DNA of 64,000 nt from Ancylobacter novellus (GTDB taxonomy: Bacteria > Pseudomonadota > Alphaproteobacteria > Rhizobiales > Xanthobacteraceae): contig QFQD01000017.1 in the NCBI GenBank assembly GCA_003241485.1, positions 62,001 to 126,000 of the forward strand, in the 5' to 3' direction. The translations under genes and the position numbers were made by a program. Positions 1 to 7,466 of this stretch are shown one piece after another; the stretch's first letter is position 1; each line of letters starts with the position of its first letter. A model generated the notes under the pieces. It saw only the letters and a program-made list of their open reading frames with translations, had not been told where the DNA came from and did no database searches.

Positions 1-1
1 A

Positions 2-850
2 GGTGCCTGCCTGGTCACGCAACGCTTTTCCGAACATGTTCCGACGCGCACGGTGGCGATCATCGTCGCCCGACCACAGCCGGCTTTTGTAGCCGTTTCC
101 CGGCATCTTTATCCGGACATGCTGCGACCCGGCTCCGTCTTCGGGCAGCCCGGAATCGCCGCTGGGGCGGTCATTCATCCGCAGGCTCGCATTGAGGATG
201 ACGTAACGGTCGACCCGGGCGCGGTGATCGGGCCGGGTGCGGAGGTCGGCGCAGGCACGGTTATCTCGGCCGGTGCGGTGATCGGTGCGGGGGTGCGCAT
301 TGGTCGGGATTGCTCGATTGGCGCCGGGGTTTCGCTCATTCACACGCTTCTCGGCAACCGTGTCATCGTTCACCCTGGCGCCCGCATCGGTCAGGATGGT
401 TTCGGCTATCTTGGCGGGGCGAGGGGGCACGCGAAGATTCCGCAGATCAGGCGGGTCATTCTGCAGGACGATGTCGAGATCGGCGCGGGGACGACGATCG
501 ATCGCGGCGGTTTGCGCGACACGGTGATTGGCGAGGGCACCAAGATCGACAATCTTGTACAGATTGCCCACAACGTCGTGATCGGCCGGCATTGCATCAT
601 CGTCTCGCAGGCAGGCATTGCCGGCAGCGCGACATTGGGCGATTTCGTCATGCTGGGGGGACAGGTCGGTGTGATCGGTCATGTCCGCATCGGCGACGGG
701 GCGCGCATCGCGGCGACCAGCAACGTCAAGGATGACGTGCCGCCGGGCGTGGAATGGGGCGGTTCTCCTGCCCGGCCTATGCGCGAGTGGTTCCGTGAAG
801 TGATGGCTGTCCAGCGTCTGGCGCGCGGCGAGCGCCCGGCGGGCAGCTGA
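2..850 (+). CDS. lpxD: UDP-3-O-acylglucosamine N-acyltransferase LpxD, 5' end outside window
   Basis: Adds the second (N-linked) hydroxyacyl chain of lipid A, using acyl-ACP, in the cytoplasm. The frame is open from base 2, so the gene begins before the window. 282 residues are visible, and the family is usually about 340-360, so roughly the N-terminal uridine-binding domain is missing. What remains is the left-handed beta-helix made of hexapeptide repeats (from about base 160), with the LpxD signature GQDGFGYL and the catalytic histidine in QIAHNV (codon 569-571). A GTG at 53 could be mistaken for the start but lies inside the coding frame. It leads a lipid A cluster with fabZ, lpxA, lpxI and lpxB on the same strand with tight spacing, so one transcript is likely. 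Family assignment is very secure. Confidence 0.96.
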   Translation, partial: GACLVTQRFSEHVPTRTVAIIVARPQPAFVAVSRHLYPDMLRPGSVFGQPGIAAGAVIHPQARIEDDVTVDPGAVIGPGAEVGAGTVISAGAVIGAGVRIGRDCSIGAGVSLIHTLLGNRVIVHPGARIGQDGFGYLGGARGHAKIPQIRRVILQDDVEIGAGTTIDRGGLRDTVIGEGTKIDNLVQIAHNVVIGRHCIIVSQAGIAGSATLGDFVMLGGQVGVIGHVRIGDGARIAATSNVKDDVPPGVEWGGSPARPMREWFREVMAVQRLARGERPAGS

Positions 851-871
851 CCAGACAAGGCAGTGAAGGAC

Positions 872-1360
872 ATGGACGTGAAGGCCGAAGGTACAGTCGA
901 GACCGCCTCCCTCGGGTCAGCCGACATCCTGCGTATTCTGGCGGCGCTGCCCCATCGCTACCCCTTTTTGATGGTCGACAAGATCATCGACATCGTGGGT
1001 GACAAGCGGGCAGTTGGCATCAAGAACGTATCGGCCAATGAGCCGCACTTTCAGGGGCATTTCCCGGATAACCCCGTCATGCCGGGGGTTCTGATTCTCG
1101 AAGGAATGGCGCAGACGGCCGGGGCGGTCTGTCTGTTCGAATTGGCCGCCGGCGGACCGCCCTCGCTGGTCTATTTCATGACCATCGACAAGGCGAAGTT
1201 CCGGCGTCCGGTGGTGCCTGGCGACGTGCTGGAATACCACATGACGCAGATGAGCAAGCGGCGGAACATGTGGTGGTTCCGTGGCGAGGCAAAGGTTGAC
1301 GGCCAGTTGGTGGCCGAGGCCGAAGTGAGCGCGATGATCGCCCAAGGGGCAAAGAAGTAA
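872..1360 (+). CDS. fabZ: 3-hydroxyacyl-[acyl-carrier-protein] dehydratase FabZ
   Basis: Dehydrates 3-hydroxyacyl-ACP in type II fatty acid synthesis and so competes with LpxD/LpxA for the hydroxyacyl-ACP pool, which explains its place between lpxD and lpxA. It is a 162-residue hotdog-fold protein with PHRYPFLMVD at 27-36, the catalytic His63 in GHFPDNPVMPG and Glu77 in LILEGMAQ. I chose ATG 872, which has AAGG 11 bases upstream. A GTG at 863 is in frame but its AAGG is only two bases away. The TAA stop shares its last base with the ATG of lpxA (TAATG), so translation is probably coupled. Confidence 0.96.
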   Translation: MDVKAEGTVETASLGSADILRILAALPHRYPFLMVDKIIDIVGDKRAVGIKNVSANEPHFQGHFPDNPVMPGVLILEGMAQTAGAVCLFELAAGGPPSLVYFMTIDKAKFRRPVVPGDVLEYHMTQMSKRRNMWWFRGEAKVDGQLVAEAEVSAMIAQGAKK

Positions 1361-2190
1361 TGAACGTATCTTCGGCGAAGATCGACGCCACGGCGCGCGT
1401 CGAGGATGGCGCCATTCTTGGCGAGGGCGTGGAGATCGGTCCCTTCTGCACTGTCGGCGCCAATGTCGAGCTGAAGGCAGGTGTGCGCCTCGTTTCGCAT
1501 GTTGCGATTTCCGGTCACACCACCATTGGCGAGGGCAGTTCGGTCTACCCGTTTGCCTCGCTTGGGTTCCCGCCGCAGTCCTTTCACTACAAGGGCGAAC
1601 CGAGCCGGCTGGTAATCGGGCGCAACTGTATCATCCGCGAACATGTGACCATGAATACCGGAACCGCTGGCGGCCATATGGAGACCGTGGTTGGGGACGG
1701 GTGCATGTTCATGGTCAACAGTCATGTCGCTCATGACTGTGTTGTCGGTTCCAACGTCATTTTCGCCAATAATGCGACGCTCGCCGGACATGTGACGGTG
1801 GGCGACAATGTCTTCCTTGGCGGCATGGCGGCGATCCACCAGTTCGTGCGCATCGGCGACAATGCGATCGTCGGCGGGCTGTGCGGGTTGCAGCATGACC
1901 TTATTCCGTTTGGCGCGATGATCTATGGTCGTGCCGGTCTTGGTGGTTTGAACATCATCGGCATGAAGCGGCGCGGCTTCTCGCGGCCGCAGATCCACTC
2001 CCTGCGCGCCGCCTATCGCGAGCTGTTCTACAGCGCCGGCACGCTGAGCGAGCGTGCCGAGCGGGTGGCGGAGCAGTTCGCCGACGATGCCAATGTGCTG
2101 CATGTGGTGGATTTCGTCCGCAGCGGCGCCAAGCGTCGGCTGACGGTGCCGGATGATGCCGGTCATGCCGGTGAGCCCGAAGCCGCCTGA
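1360..2190 (+). CDS. lpxA: Acyl-ACP--UDP-N-acetylglucosamine O-acyltransferase LpxA
   Basis: Catalyses the first step of lipid A synthesis, O-acylation of UDP-GlcNAc with 3-hydroxyacyl-ACP. It is 276 residues, somewhat longer than the 262 of E. coli. The N-terminal two-thirds is a hexapeptide-repeat beta-helix, and the C-terminus is the helical LpxA domain. The catalytic histidine falls at His125 in SHVAHDCVVGSN, the same number as in E. coli, followed by NNATLAGHV and the conserved AAIHQFVRIG segment. The start overlaps the fabZ stop by one base. The last 13 codons sit opposite a possible early start of lpxI (ATG 2153), so the two genes are at least adjacent and probably translationally coupled. 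Confidence 0.97.
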   Translation: MNVSSAKIDATARVEDGAILGEGVEIGPFCTVGANVELKAGVRLVSHVAISGHTTIGEGSSVYPFASLGFPPQSFHYKGEPSRLVIGRNCIIREHVTMNTGTAGGHMETVVGDGCMFMVNSHVAHDCVVGSNVIFANNATLAGHVTVGDNVFLGGMAAIHQFVRIGDNAIVGGLCGLQHDLIPFGAMIYGRAGLGGLNIIGMKRRGFSRPQIHSLRAAYRELFYSAGTLSERAERVAEQFADDANVLHVVDFVRSGAKRRLTVPDDAGHAGEPEAA

Positions 2191-2191
2191 G

Positions 2192-3058
2192 ATGGCTGCC
2201 GCGACGGCGGGCGGCCCGCTTGCCATCATCTGCGGCGGAGGCGCCTTCCCGCTGGCGGTCGCCACCGCCGCGCGCCAGGCCGGGCGCGAGGTCGTGCTGT
2301 TTCCCGTGCGGGGCTTTGCCGATGCCGATTTCTCGGCCTGGCCGCATGTGTGGACCCGCATCGGCAGCTTCGGGCAATTGCGCGGCGAGATGAAGCGTCG
2401 CGGCTGCCGCGAGGTGGTGTTCATCGGCAATGTGCTGCGCCCGCGTCTGCGCGACATCCGCTTCGACTGGGCGACGCTGATGCTGCTGCCGCGCATCTTC
2501 AGCATGCTGCGCGGCGGTGACGACCATCTGCTCACCAGCATCGGCCGCATCGCCGAAGAGGCTGGTTTCCGGCTGGTCGGCGCGCATGAGGTGGCTCCCG
2601 AAATCCTGATGCCGGCCGGCCAGCTCGGCGCCGTCGCGCCGTCCCGCGAGGAGATGGACGATGTCGAGGTGGCCCGGCACGCGCTCACCGTCACCGGACC
2701 GCTGGATATCGGCCAGGGGCTGGTGGTGATGCAGCGCCATGTCGTGGCGATGGAGGCGGCGGAGGGCACCGACCTGATGCTGGCGCGTGTCGCCGAGCTG
2801 CGGCGGATCGGCCGCATCACCCGTCCGGCGCGGTGCGGCGCGCTGGTCAAGCTGCCCAAGCGCGGGCAGGATCTGCGGCTCGACATGCCCTCGCTGGGTG
2901 TGCGCACGGTCGAAGGCGCAGCGAAAGCGGGCCTTGCCGGCATCGCGGTAGAGGCGGGCGGGGTGATCGTTGCCGACATGGCGGCGCTCATCCGAGCGGC
3001 GGATGCGGCCGGGCTGTTCGTCTACGGCCTGCCGCCGGATGCGGGCGCTGCCGAATGA
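2192..3058 (+). CDS. lpxI: UDP-2,3-diacylglucosamine pyrophosphatase LpxI
   Basis: Hydrolyses UDP-2,3-diacylglucosamine to lipid X. LpxI is the alphaproteobacterial replacement for LpxH of enterobacteria. From ATG 2192 the protein has 288 residues. The N-terminal PLAIICGGGAFP segment and the C-terminal block KLPKRGQDLRLDMPSLG, followed by VRTVEGA, are characteristic of the LpxI (formerly DUF1009) family. An in-frame ATG at 2153 would add 13 residues and overlap lpxA. I prefer 2192 because homologues usually start a few residues before the glycine-rich loop, but neither start has a strong ribosome site. The stop overlaps the lpxB start (ATGA). Confidence 0.94.
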   Translation: MAAATAGGPLAIICGGGAFPLAVATAARQAGREVVLFPVRGFADADFSAWPHVWTRIGSFGQLRGEMKRRGCREVVFIGNVLRPRLRDIRFDWATLMLLPRIFSMLRGGDDHLLTSIGRIAEEAGFRLVGAHEVAPEILMPAGQLGAVAPSREEMDDVEVARHALTVTGPLDIGQGLVVMQRHVVAMEAAEGTDLMLARVAELRRIGRITRPARCGALVKLPKRGQDLRLDMPSLGVRTVEGAAKAGLAGIAVEAGGVIVADMAALIRAADAAGLFVYGLPPDAGAAE

Positions 3059-4236
3059 GCCCCGCCCTGCCGAACCGGCCGCTCGACGTCTTCATCGTTG
3101 CGGGCGAGGAATCCGGCGACAGCCTCGCTGCCGGGCTGATGGCGCAGCTGCGGCTTCTGCACGCCGACGGCGTTCACTTCCGCGGCGTCGGCGGGGAGCG
3201 CATGCAGGCGCAGGGGCTCGTCTCGCTGTTCCCGATGGAAGACATCACCGCGATGGGCTTTGCGCAGGTGATTGCGGGTCTTCCACGCATCCTGCGCCGC
3301 ATGCGCGACACCGCCAATGCCATCGCCGCCAAGCCGCCGGACATTCTCGTACTGGTCGATGCGCCGGACTTCACGCATCGGGTCGCCCGCAGGGTGCGGG
3401 CAAAGCTCCCGAAACTGCCGATCGTCAAATATGTCGCGCCGACCGTGTGGGTGTGGCGGCCGGGGCGTGCCAAGGCGATGGCGCCGGATTTCAACCGGGT
3501 GCTCGCGCTGCTGCCGTTCGAGCCGGAGGCGATGCGCGCGCTTGGCGGGCCGAAGACAACCTATGTCGGCCATCCCCTGCTGGCCGAGCTCGACCAGTTG
3601 CGGCCGAATGCGCAGGAGGCAGAGCGTCGCGAGGCGAAGCCTCCGGTCGTGCTGGTGCTGCCCGGCAGCCGGCGAGCGGAACTTGCCCGGCTCGGTGCCG
3701 CGTTCGGCGAGGTTCTGACGCTGCTGCAGCGGCGGATGCCGGATGTCGAGCTGGTGCTGCCGACCCTGCCGCGTCGTCTCGCCCAGGTCGAGGAGACGGT
3801 GGCGCGCTGGCCGGTGCGTCCGCGTATCATCGTCGATGAGGCGGAGAAGCGCGCCGCCTTTCGCGTCGCCCGTGCGGCACTGGCGGCCTCCGGCACGGTG
3901 ACGCTGGAACTGGCGCTGGCCGGCATCCCCACCGTGGCCGCCTATCGCGTGCCCTGGCTGGAAGGGCGCATCGTGCCCTATTTCATCCTGGTGAAGACGG
4001 CGATCCTGCCGAACCTGATCCTGCGCGAGCAGGCTGTGCCGGAATATCTGCAATGGCACATCGATCCGCCCGACATGGCGGAAAAGCTCGCGCGGCTGAT
4101 CGAGGGCGGCGCGGAGCGTGAGGCGCAGCTTGCTGCCTTCGCGCGGCTTGACGCGGTTCTGGGGGCAGGCGATCCGCCGCCGGGCCTGCGCGCCGCACAG
4201 GCGGTGCTGGAAACGCTGGCGGAAGCCACAAAATGA
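3055..4236 (+). CDS. lpxB: Lipid-A-disaccharide synthase LpxB
   Basis: Condenses lipid X with UDP-2,3-diacylglucosamine to the beta-1,6 disaccharide (GT19 family, peripheral inner membrane). It is 393 residues with the family landmarks in order: VAGEESGD near 15-22, VDAPDFTHR, KYVAPTVWVW, YVGHPL and LPGSRRAEL. The ATG at 3055 overlaps the TGA of lpxI by four bases (ATGA), which fixes the start and implies coupled translation. It is the last gene of the cluster, and a strong hairpin begins three bases after the stop. Confidence 0.96.
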   Translation: MSPALPNRPLDVFIVAGEESGDSLAAGLMAQLRLLHADGVHFRGVGGERMQAQGLVSLFPMEDITAMGFAQVIAGLPRILRRMRDTANAIAAKPPDILVLVDAPDFTHRVARRVRAKLPKLPIVKYVAPTVWVWRPGRAKAMAPDFNRVLALLPFEPEAMRALGGPKTTYVGHPLLAELDQLRPNAQEAERREAKPPVVLVLPGSRRAELARLGAAFGEVLTLLQRRMPDVELVLPTLPRRLAQVEETVARWPVRPRIIVDEAEKRAAFRVARAALAASGTVTLELALAGIPTVAAYRVPWLEGRIVPYFILVKTAILPNLILREQAVPEYLQWHIDPPDMAEKLARLIEGGAEREAQLAAFARLDAVLGAGDPPPGLRAAQAVLETLAEATK

Positions 4237-4238
4237 AA

Positions 4239-4269
4239 AACCCCGCCTTCCAGTCCGGAAGGCGGGGTT
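4239..4269. terminator. Bidirectional terminator between lpxB and gltA
   Basis: Perfect 13-bp stem, AACCCCGCCTTCC (4239-4251) and GGAAGGCGGGGTT (4257-4269), with a five-base loop AGTCC. On the minus strand it is followed by TTTTTCATTTT. On the plus strand it is followed by TTTCCC. It lies between two convergent genes, lpxB (+) ending at 4236 and gltA (-) ending at 4337. This is a canonical two-way rho-independent terminator, stronger for the minus direction. Confidence 0.88.
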
Positions 4270-4336
4270 TCCCGATCAGATCATGCCACTTGTCCGAAGC
4301 CTAGCGCGTGCCGTGCCGGCTGCGCGACCTGTCGCC

Positions 4337-5647
4337 TCACTTGCGGCGGGCGATCGGCACGTAGTCGCGCTTGGTGGCGCCGGTGTAGAGCTGGCGCGGG
4401 CGGCCGATGCGCTGGCCCGGATCCTCGATCATTTCCTTCCACTGGCCGATCCAGCCCACGGTGCGGGCGAGGGCGAACAGCACGGTGAACATGGAGGTCG
4501 GGAAGCCGAGCGCCCGCAACGTGATGCCCGAATAGAAGTCGATGTTCGGGTACAGCTTGCGCTCGACGAAATACTCGTCCTGCAGCGCGATGCGCTCCAG
4601 CTCGACGGCGATGTCGAGCAGCGGGTCGTCCTTGATGCCGAGTTCGCCGAGCACTTCATGGCAGGTCTTCTGCATGATCTTGGCGCGCGGATCATAGTTC
4701 TTGTAGACGCGATGGCCGAAGCCCATCAGGCGGAACGGATCGTTCTTGTCCTTGGCGCGCTTGATGTATTCGGGGATGCGGTCCACCGAGCCGATCTCGC
4801 CGAGCATCTTGAGCGCCGCCTCGTTGGCGCCGCCATGGGCGGGCCCCCACAGGCAGGCAATGCCGGCGGCGATACAGGCGAAGGGGTTGGCGCCGGAAGA
4901 GCCGGCGAGGCGCACGGTCGAGGTCGAGGCGTTCTGCTCGTGATCGGCGTGCAGGATGAAGATGCGGTCGATGGCGCGGGAGAGGATCGGGTTGACCTTG
5001 TACTCCTCGCACGGCACCGAGAAGCACATGCGAAGGAAGTTCGCGGAGAAATCCAGGTCGTTTTTCGGATAAACGAAGGGCTGGCCGATGGAGTATTTAT
5101 AGGCCATGGCGGCCAGGGTCGGCATCTTCGCGATCATGCGGATCGAGGCGATCATCCGCTGCTGCGGGTCGGAGATGTCCGTGCTGTCGTGATAGAAGGC
5201 CGACATCGCGCCGACCGAAGCGACCATGACCGCCATCGGATGGGCGTCGCGGCGGAAGCCGTGGAAGAACCGGCTCATCTGCTCGTGCACCATGGTGTGG
5301 CGCGTGACGCGATGATCGAAATCTGCCTTCTGGGCGGCGGTCGGCAGCTCGCCGTAAAGCAGCAGGTAGCAGGTTTCGAGGAAGTCGCCGGTCTCGGCCA
5401 GCTGGTCGATGGGATAGCCGCGATAGAGCAGCACGCCTTCGTCGCCGTCGATATAGGTGATCGCGCTTTCGCAGGCGGCGGTCGAGGTGAAGCCGGGGTC
5501 GTAGGTGAAGAGGCCGGTCTGGCCGTACAGCTTGCCGATGTCGACGACATCAGGGCCGATGGTGCCCTTGAGGATGGGAAGGTCCCAGCTTTCGTTGCCA
5601 ATGGTGAGTTTGGCGACTTTGGCCGAGGTGTCGTCTATGGCGTCCAT
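4337..5647 (-). CDS. gltA: Citrate synthase
   Basis: Condenses acetyl-CoA and oxaloacetate to citrate, the entry step of the TCA cycle. The 436 residues match the type I hexameric bacterial enzyme with its N-terminal beta domain (TIGNESWDLPILKGTIG at 15-31). Catalytic residues are visible: His271 in GPAHGGAN, His312 in MGFGHRVYKNYDP and Asp370 in YPNIDFYSG, equivalent to His264, His305 and Asp362 of E. coli. It is transcribed away from gltX, which lies upstream on the same strand with a 231-bp gap, so it probably has its own promoter. Confidence 0.97.
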   Translation of the reverse strand: MDAIDDTSAKVAKLTIGNESWDLPILKGTIGPDVVDIGKLYGQTGLFTYDPGFTSTAACESAITYIDGDEGVLLYRGYPIDQLAETGDFLETCYLLLYGELPTAAQKADFDHRVTRHTMVHEQMSRFFHGFRRDAHPMAVMVASVGAMSAFYHDSTDISDPQQRMIASIRMIAKMPTLAAMAYKYSIGQPFVYPKNDLDFSANFLRMCFSVPCEEYKVNPILSRAIDRIFILHADHEQNASTSTVRLAGSSGANPFACIAAGIACLWGPAHGGANEAALKMLGEIGSVDRIPEYIKRAKDKNDPFRLMGFGHRVYKNYDPRAKIMQKTCHEVLGELGIKDDPLLDIAVELERIALQDEYFVERKLYPNIDFYSGITLRALGFPTSMFTVLFALARTVGWIGQWKEMIEDPGQRIGRPRQLYTGATKRDYVPIARRK

Positions 5648-5769
5648 GCGGGGCCTCCCTGAGCATATGGAACCGAGAATACGGTGCGCAGATTGCGGGC
5701 GTGGGCCGTGCCTTTCGACACGCGGCGGGAGGCGGGGATGTGCCTCTCTTCGGCCCGGTCGGGGGGAAG

Positions 5770-5798
5770 TCGTAGCGGTTTAGAACTTTCCTCGCAAG
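5770..5798 (-). promoter_or_regulatory. Candidate sigma-70 promoter of gltA
   Basis: On the minus strand CTTGCG (5798-5793) and CTACGA (5775-5770) are separated by exactly 17 bases, close to the alphaproteobacterial housekeeping form CTTG-N17-CTATAT. It would give a leader of about 115 bases before the gltA ATG at 5647. The rest of the 231-bp gltX-gltA gap shows no convincing terminator or other structure. The match is partial, so this is a candidate only. Confidence 0.35.
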
Positions 5799-5878
5799 CG
5801 CAGCGAACGGCGGATTGAAATGAGGGCGGAACCCTTTCTATACAGGCGTTTGTCGCATTCGCAGCCGCGATATGGCGC

Positions 5879-7315
5879 CTAGTTGGCGCCAGACACCGCG
5901 CTCTGGTCGTTGATGCGCGCCAGTGTCTCCTCGCGCCCGAGTACCGCCAGCACGTCGAAAATGCCCGGCGAGGTTGTGCGCCCCGTCATGGCGGCGCGCA
6001 GCGGCTGGGCGAGGGCGCCGAGCTTGACGCCCTTCGCCTCGGCGACGGCGCGCACGGCGGCCTCGGTGGAGGCGGCCGTCCATTCCGGCAGGGCGGCGAG
6101 GGGCTCGACCGTCGCGGCCAGCAGCTGGCGCGCTTCCGGCGTCAGCAGGGCGGCTGCCTTTTCCTCCAGCGCGAAGGGGCGCGACTTCCAGATATAGGCG
6201 GCGCTGTCGATGAGCTCGACCAGCGTCTTGGCGCGCTCCTTGAGGCCCGGCATGGCGGCGAGCAGCTGCGCGCGGCGCTCCGGCGTCAGCGCGCTCGCGA
6301 TCTCCGCGCCCTCGGGGATGTGGGGCAGCAGCGCGTCAATGGCCGCGAGCAACTCCGCATCCGGCGTCGCGCGCATATAGAGCCCGTTGATGCTCTCAAG
6401 CTTCGCGAAGTCGAAGCGCGCGGCGGAGCGGCCGACGCGGTCGAGATCGAACAGAGCGCTCATCTCGTCGGTCGAGAAGATCTCCTGGTCGCCATGGCTC
6501 CAGCCGAGACGCACCAGATAGTTGCGCAGCGCCGCCGGCAGGTAGCCCATGGCACGATAGGCATCGACGCCGAGCGCGCCGTGGCGCTTGGACAGCTTGG
6601 CGCCGTCCGGCCCATGGATGAGCGGGATATGCGCCATCTTCGGCACGTTCCACCCCAGCGCATGGTAGATCTGCGTCTGGCGCGCGGCATTGGTGAGGTG
6701 ATCGTCGCCGCGGATGATGTGGGTGACATTCATGTCGTGGTCGTCGACCACCACGGAGAGCATGTAGGTCGGCGTGCCGTCCGAGCGCAGCAGCACCAGA
6801 TCGTCGAGATCCTTGTTCGGGATCACCACGCGGCCCTGCACCAGATCCTCGATCACCGTCTCGCCTTCGGTCGGCGCCTTGAGGCGGAACACCGGTTTGC
6901 GGTCCGTGGGGTAGTCGGAGGCCGGGCGGTCGCGCCAGCGCCCGTCGTAGCGCGGGGGGCGGCCCTCCTTGCGGGCGGTCTCGCGCATCTCCTCCAGCTC
7001 CTGCGCGCTGGCATAGCAGGGATAGGCGCGGCCCGCGGCAATCATCTGCTCCACCGCCTCGCGGTGACGCGCGGCGCGGGCGAACTGGTAGATCACCTCG
7101 CCTGACCAGTCGATGCCGAGCCATTTCAGCCCGTCGATGATGGCATCGATGGCTTCTGGCGTCGAACGCTGGCGGTCCGTGTCCTCGATGCGCAGCAGCA
7201 TCTTGCCGCCCTTGGCGCGGGCATAGAGCCAGTTGAACAGCGCGGTGCGCGCGCCCCCGATGTGCAGGAAGCCGGTGGGGGAGGGAGCAAAGCGGGTAAC
7301 GACTGTCTCGGACAT
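5879..7315 (-). CDS. gltX: Glutamyl-tRNA synthetase
   Basis: Class I aminoacyl-tRNA synthetase charging tRNA-Glu (possibly also tRNA-Gln in organisms that use the amidotransferase route). It has 478 residues from ATG 7315. The HIGH-type motif is HIGG at 18-21 in PSPTGFLHIGGARTALFN, and the KMSKS-type motif is KLSKR at 240-244. The frame stays open upstream to 7552, but the family start is MSETVVTRFAPSPTG, and the longer version would run into comEC on the other strand. The leader just before the ATG contains a GC-rich dyad (7331-7350). Confidence 0.96.
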   Translation of the reverse strand: MSETVVTRFAPSPTGFLHIGGARTALFNWLYARAKGGKMLLRIEDTDRQRSTPEAIDAIIDGLKWLGIDWSGEVIYQFARAARHREAVEQMIAAGRAYPCYASAQELEEMRETARKEGRPPRYDGRWRDRPASDYPTDRKPVFRLKAPTEGETVIEDLVQGRVVIPNKDLDDLVLLRSDGTPTYMLSVVVDDHDMNVTHIIRGDDHLTNAARQTQIYHALGWNVPKMAHIPLIHGPDGAKLSKRHGALGVDAYRAMGYLPAALRNYLVRLGWSHGDQEIFSTDEMSALFDLDRVGRSAARFDFAKLESINGLYMRATPDAELLAAIDALLPHIPEGAEIASALTPERRAQLLAAMPGLKERAKTLVELIDSAAYIWKSRPFALEEKAAALLTPEARQLLAATVEPLAALPEWTAASTEAAVRAVAEAKGVKLGALAQPLRAAMTGRTTSPGIFDVLAVLGREETLARINDQSAVSGAN

Positions 7316-7330
7316 GTTTCTTCCGTCTCG

Positions 7331-7350
7331 CGCCGCCGAAATCGGCGGCG
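7331..7350. repeat. Short perfect dyad in the gltX leader
   Basis: CGCCGCCGA (7331-7339) and TCGGCGGCG (7342-7350) are perfect inverted 9-mers separated by two bases. The element sits 15 bases upstream of the gltX ATG, between gltX (-) and comEC (+). It could be an operator, or a 5' hairpin in the gltX mRNA. It has no U-tract, so it is not a terminator for either gene. Confidence 0.5.
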
Positions 7351-7466
7351 TCAAAGCATGGCGGGCGCGGACGCTGCGTGTACCATGCTGTCCGGCATGG
7401 GAAAAGGAGCCGGAGCCCACGCGCAGGTCGGGTCTGACCGGCGTCGCGGGCAGATGCGGGGCGGTC

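Noticed and set aside
1171..2991. 606-codon minus-strand frame opposite fabZ, lpxA and lpxI
   Set aside because: Low-complexity Ser/Arg/His-rich translation with no recognisable domain, fully antisense to conserved genes.
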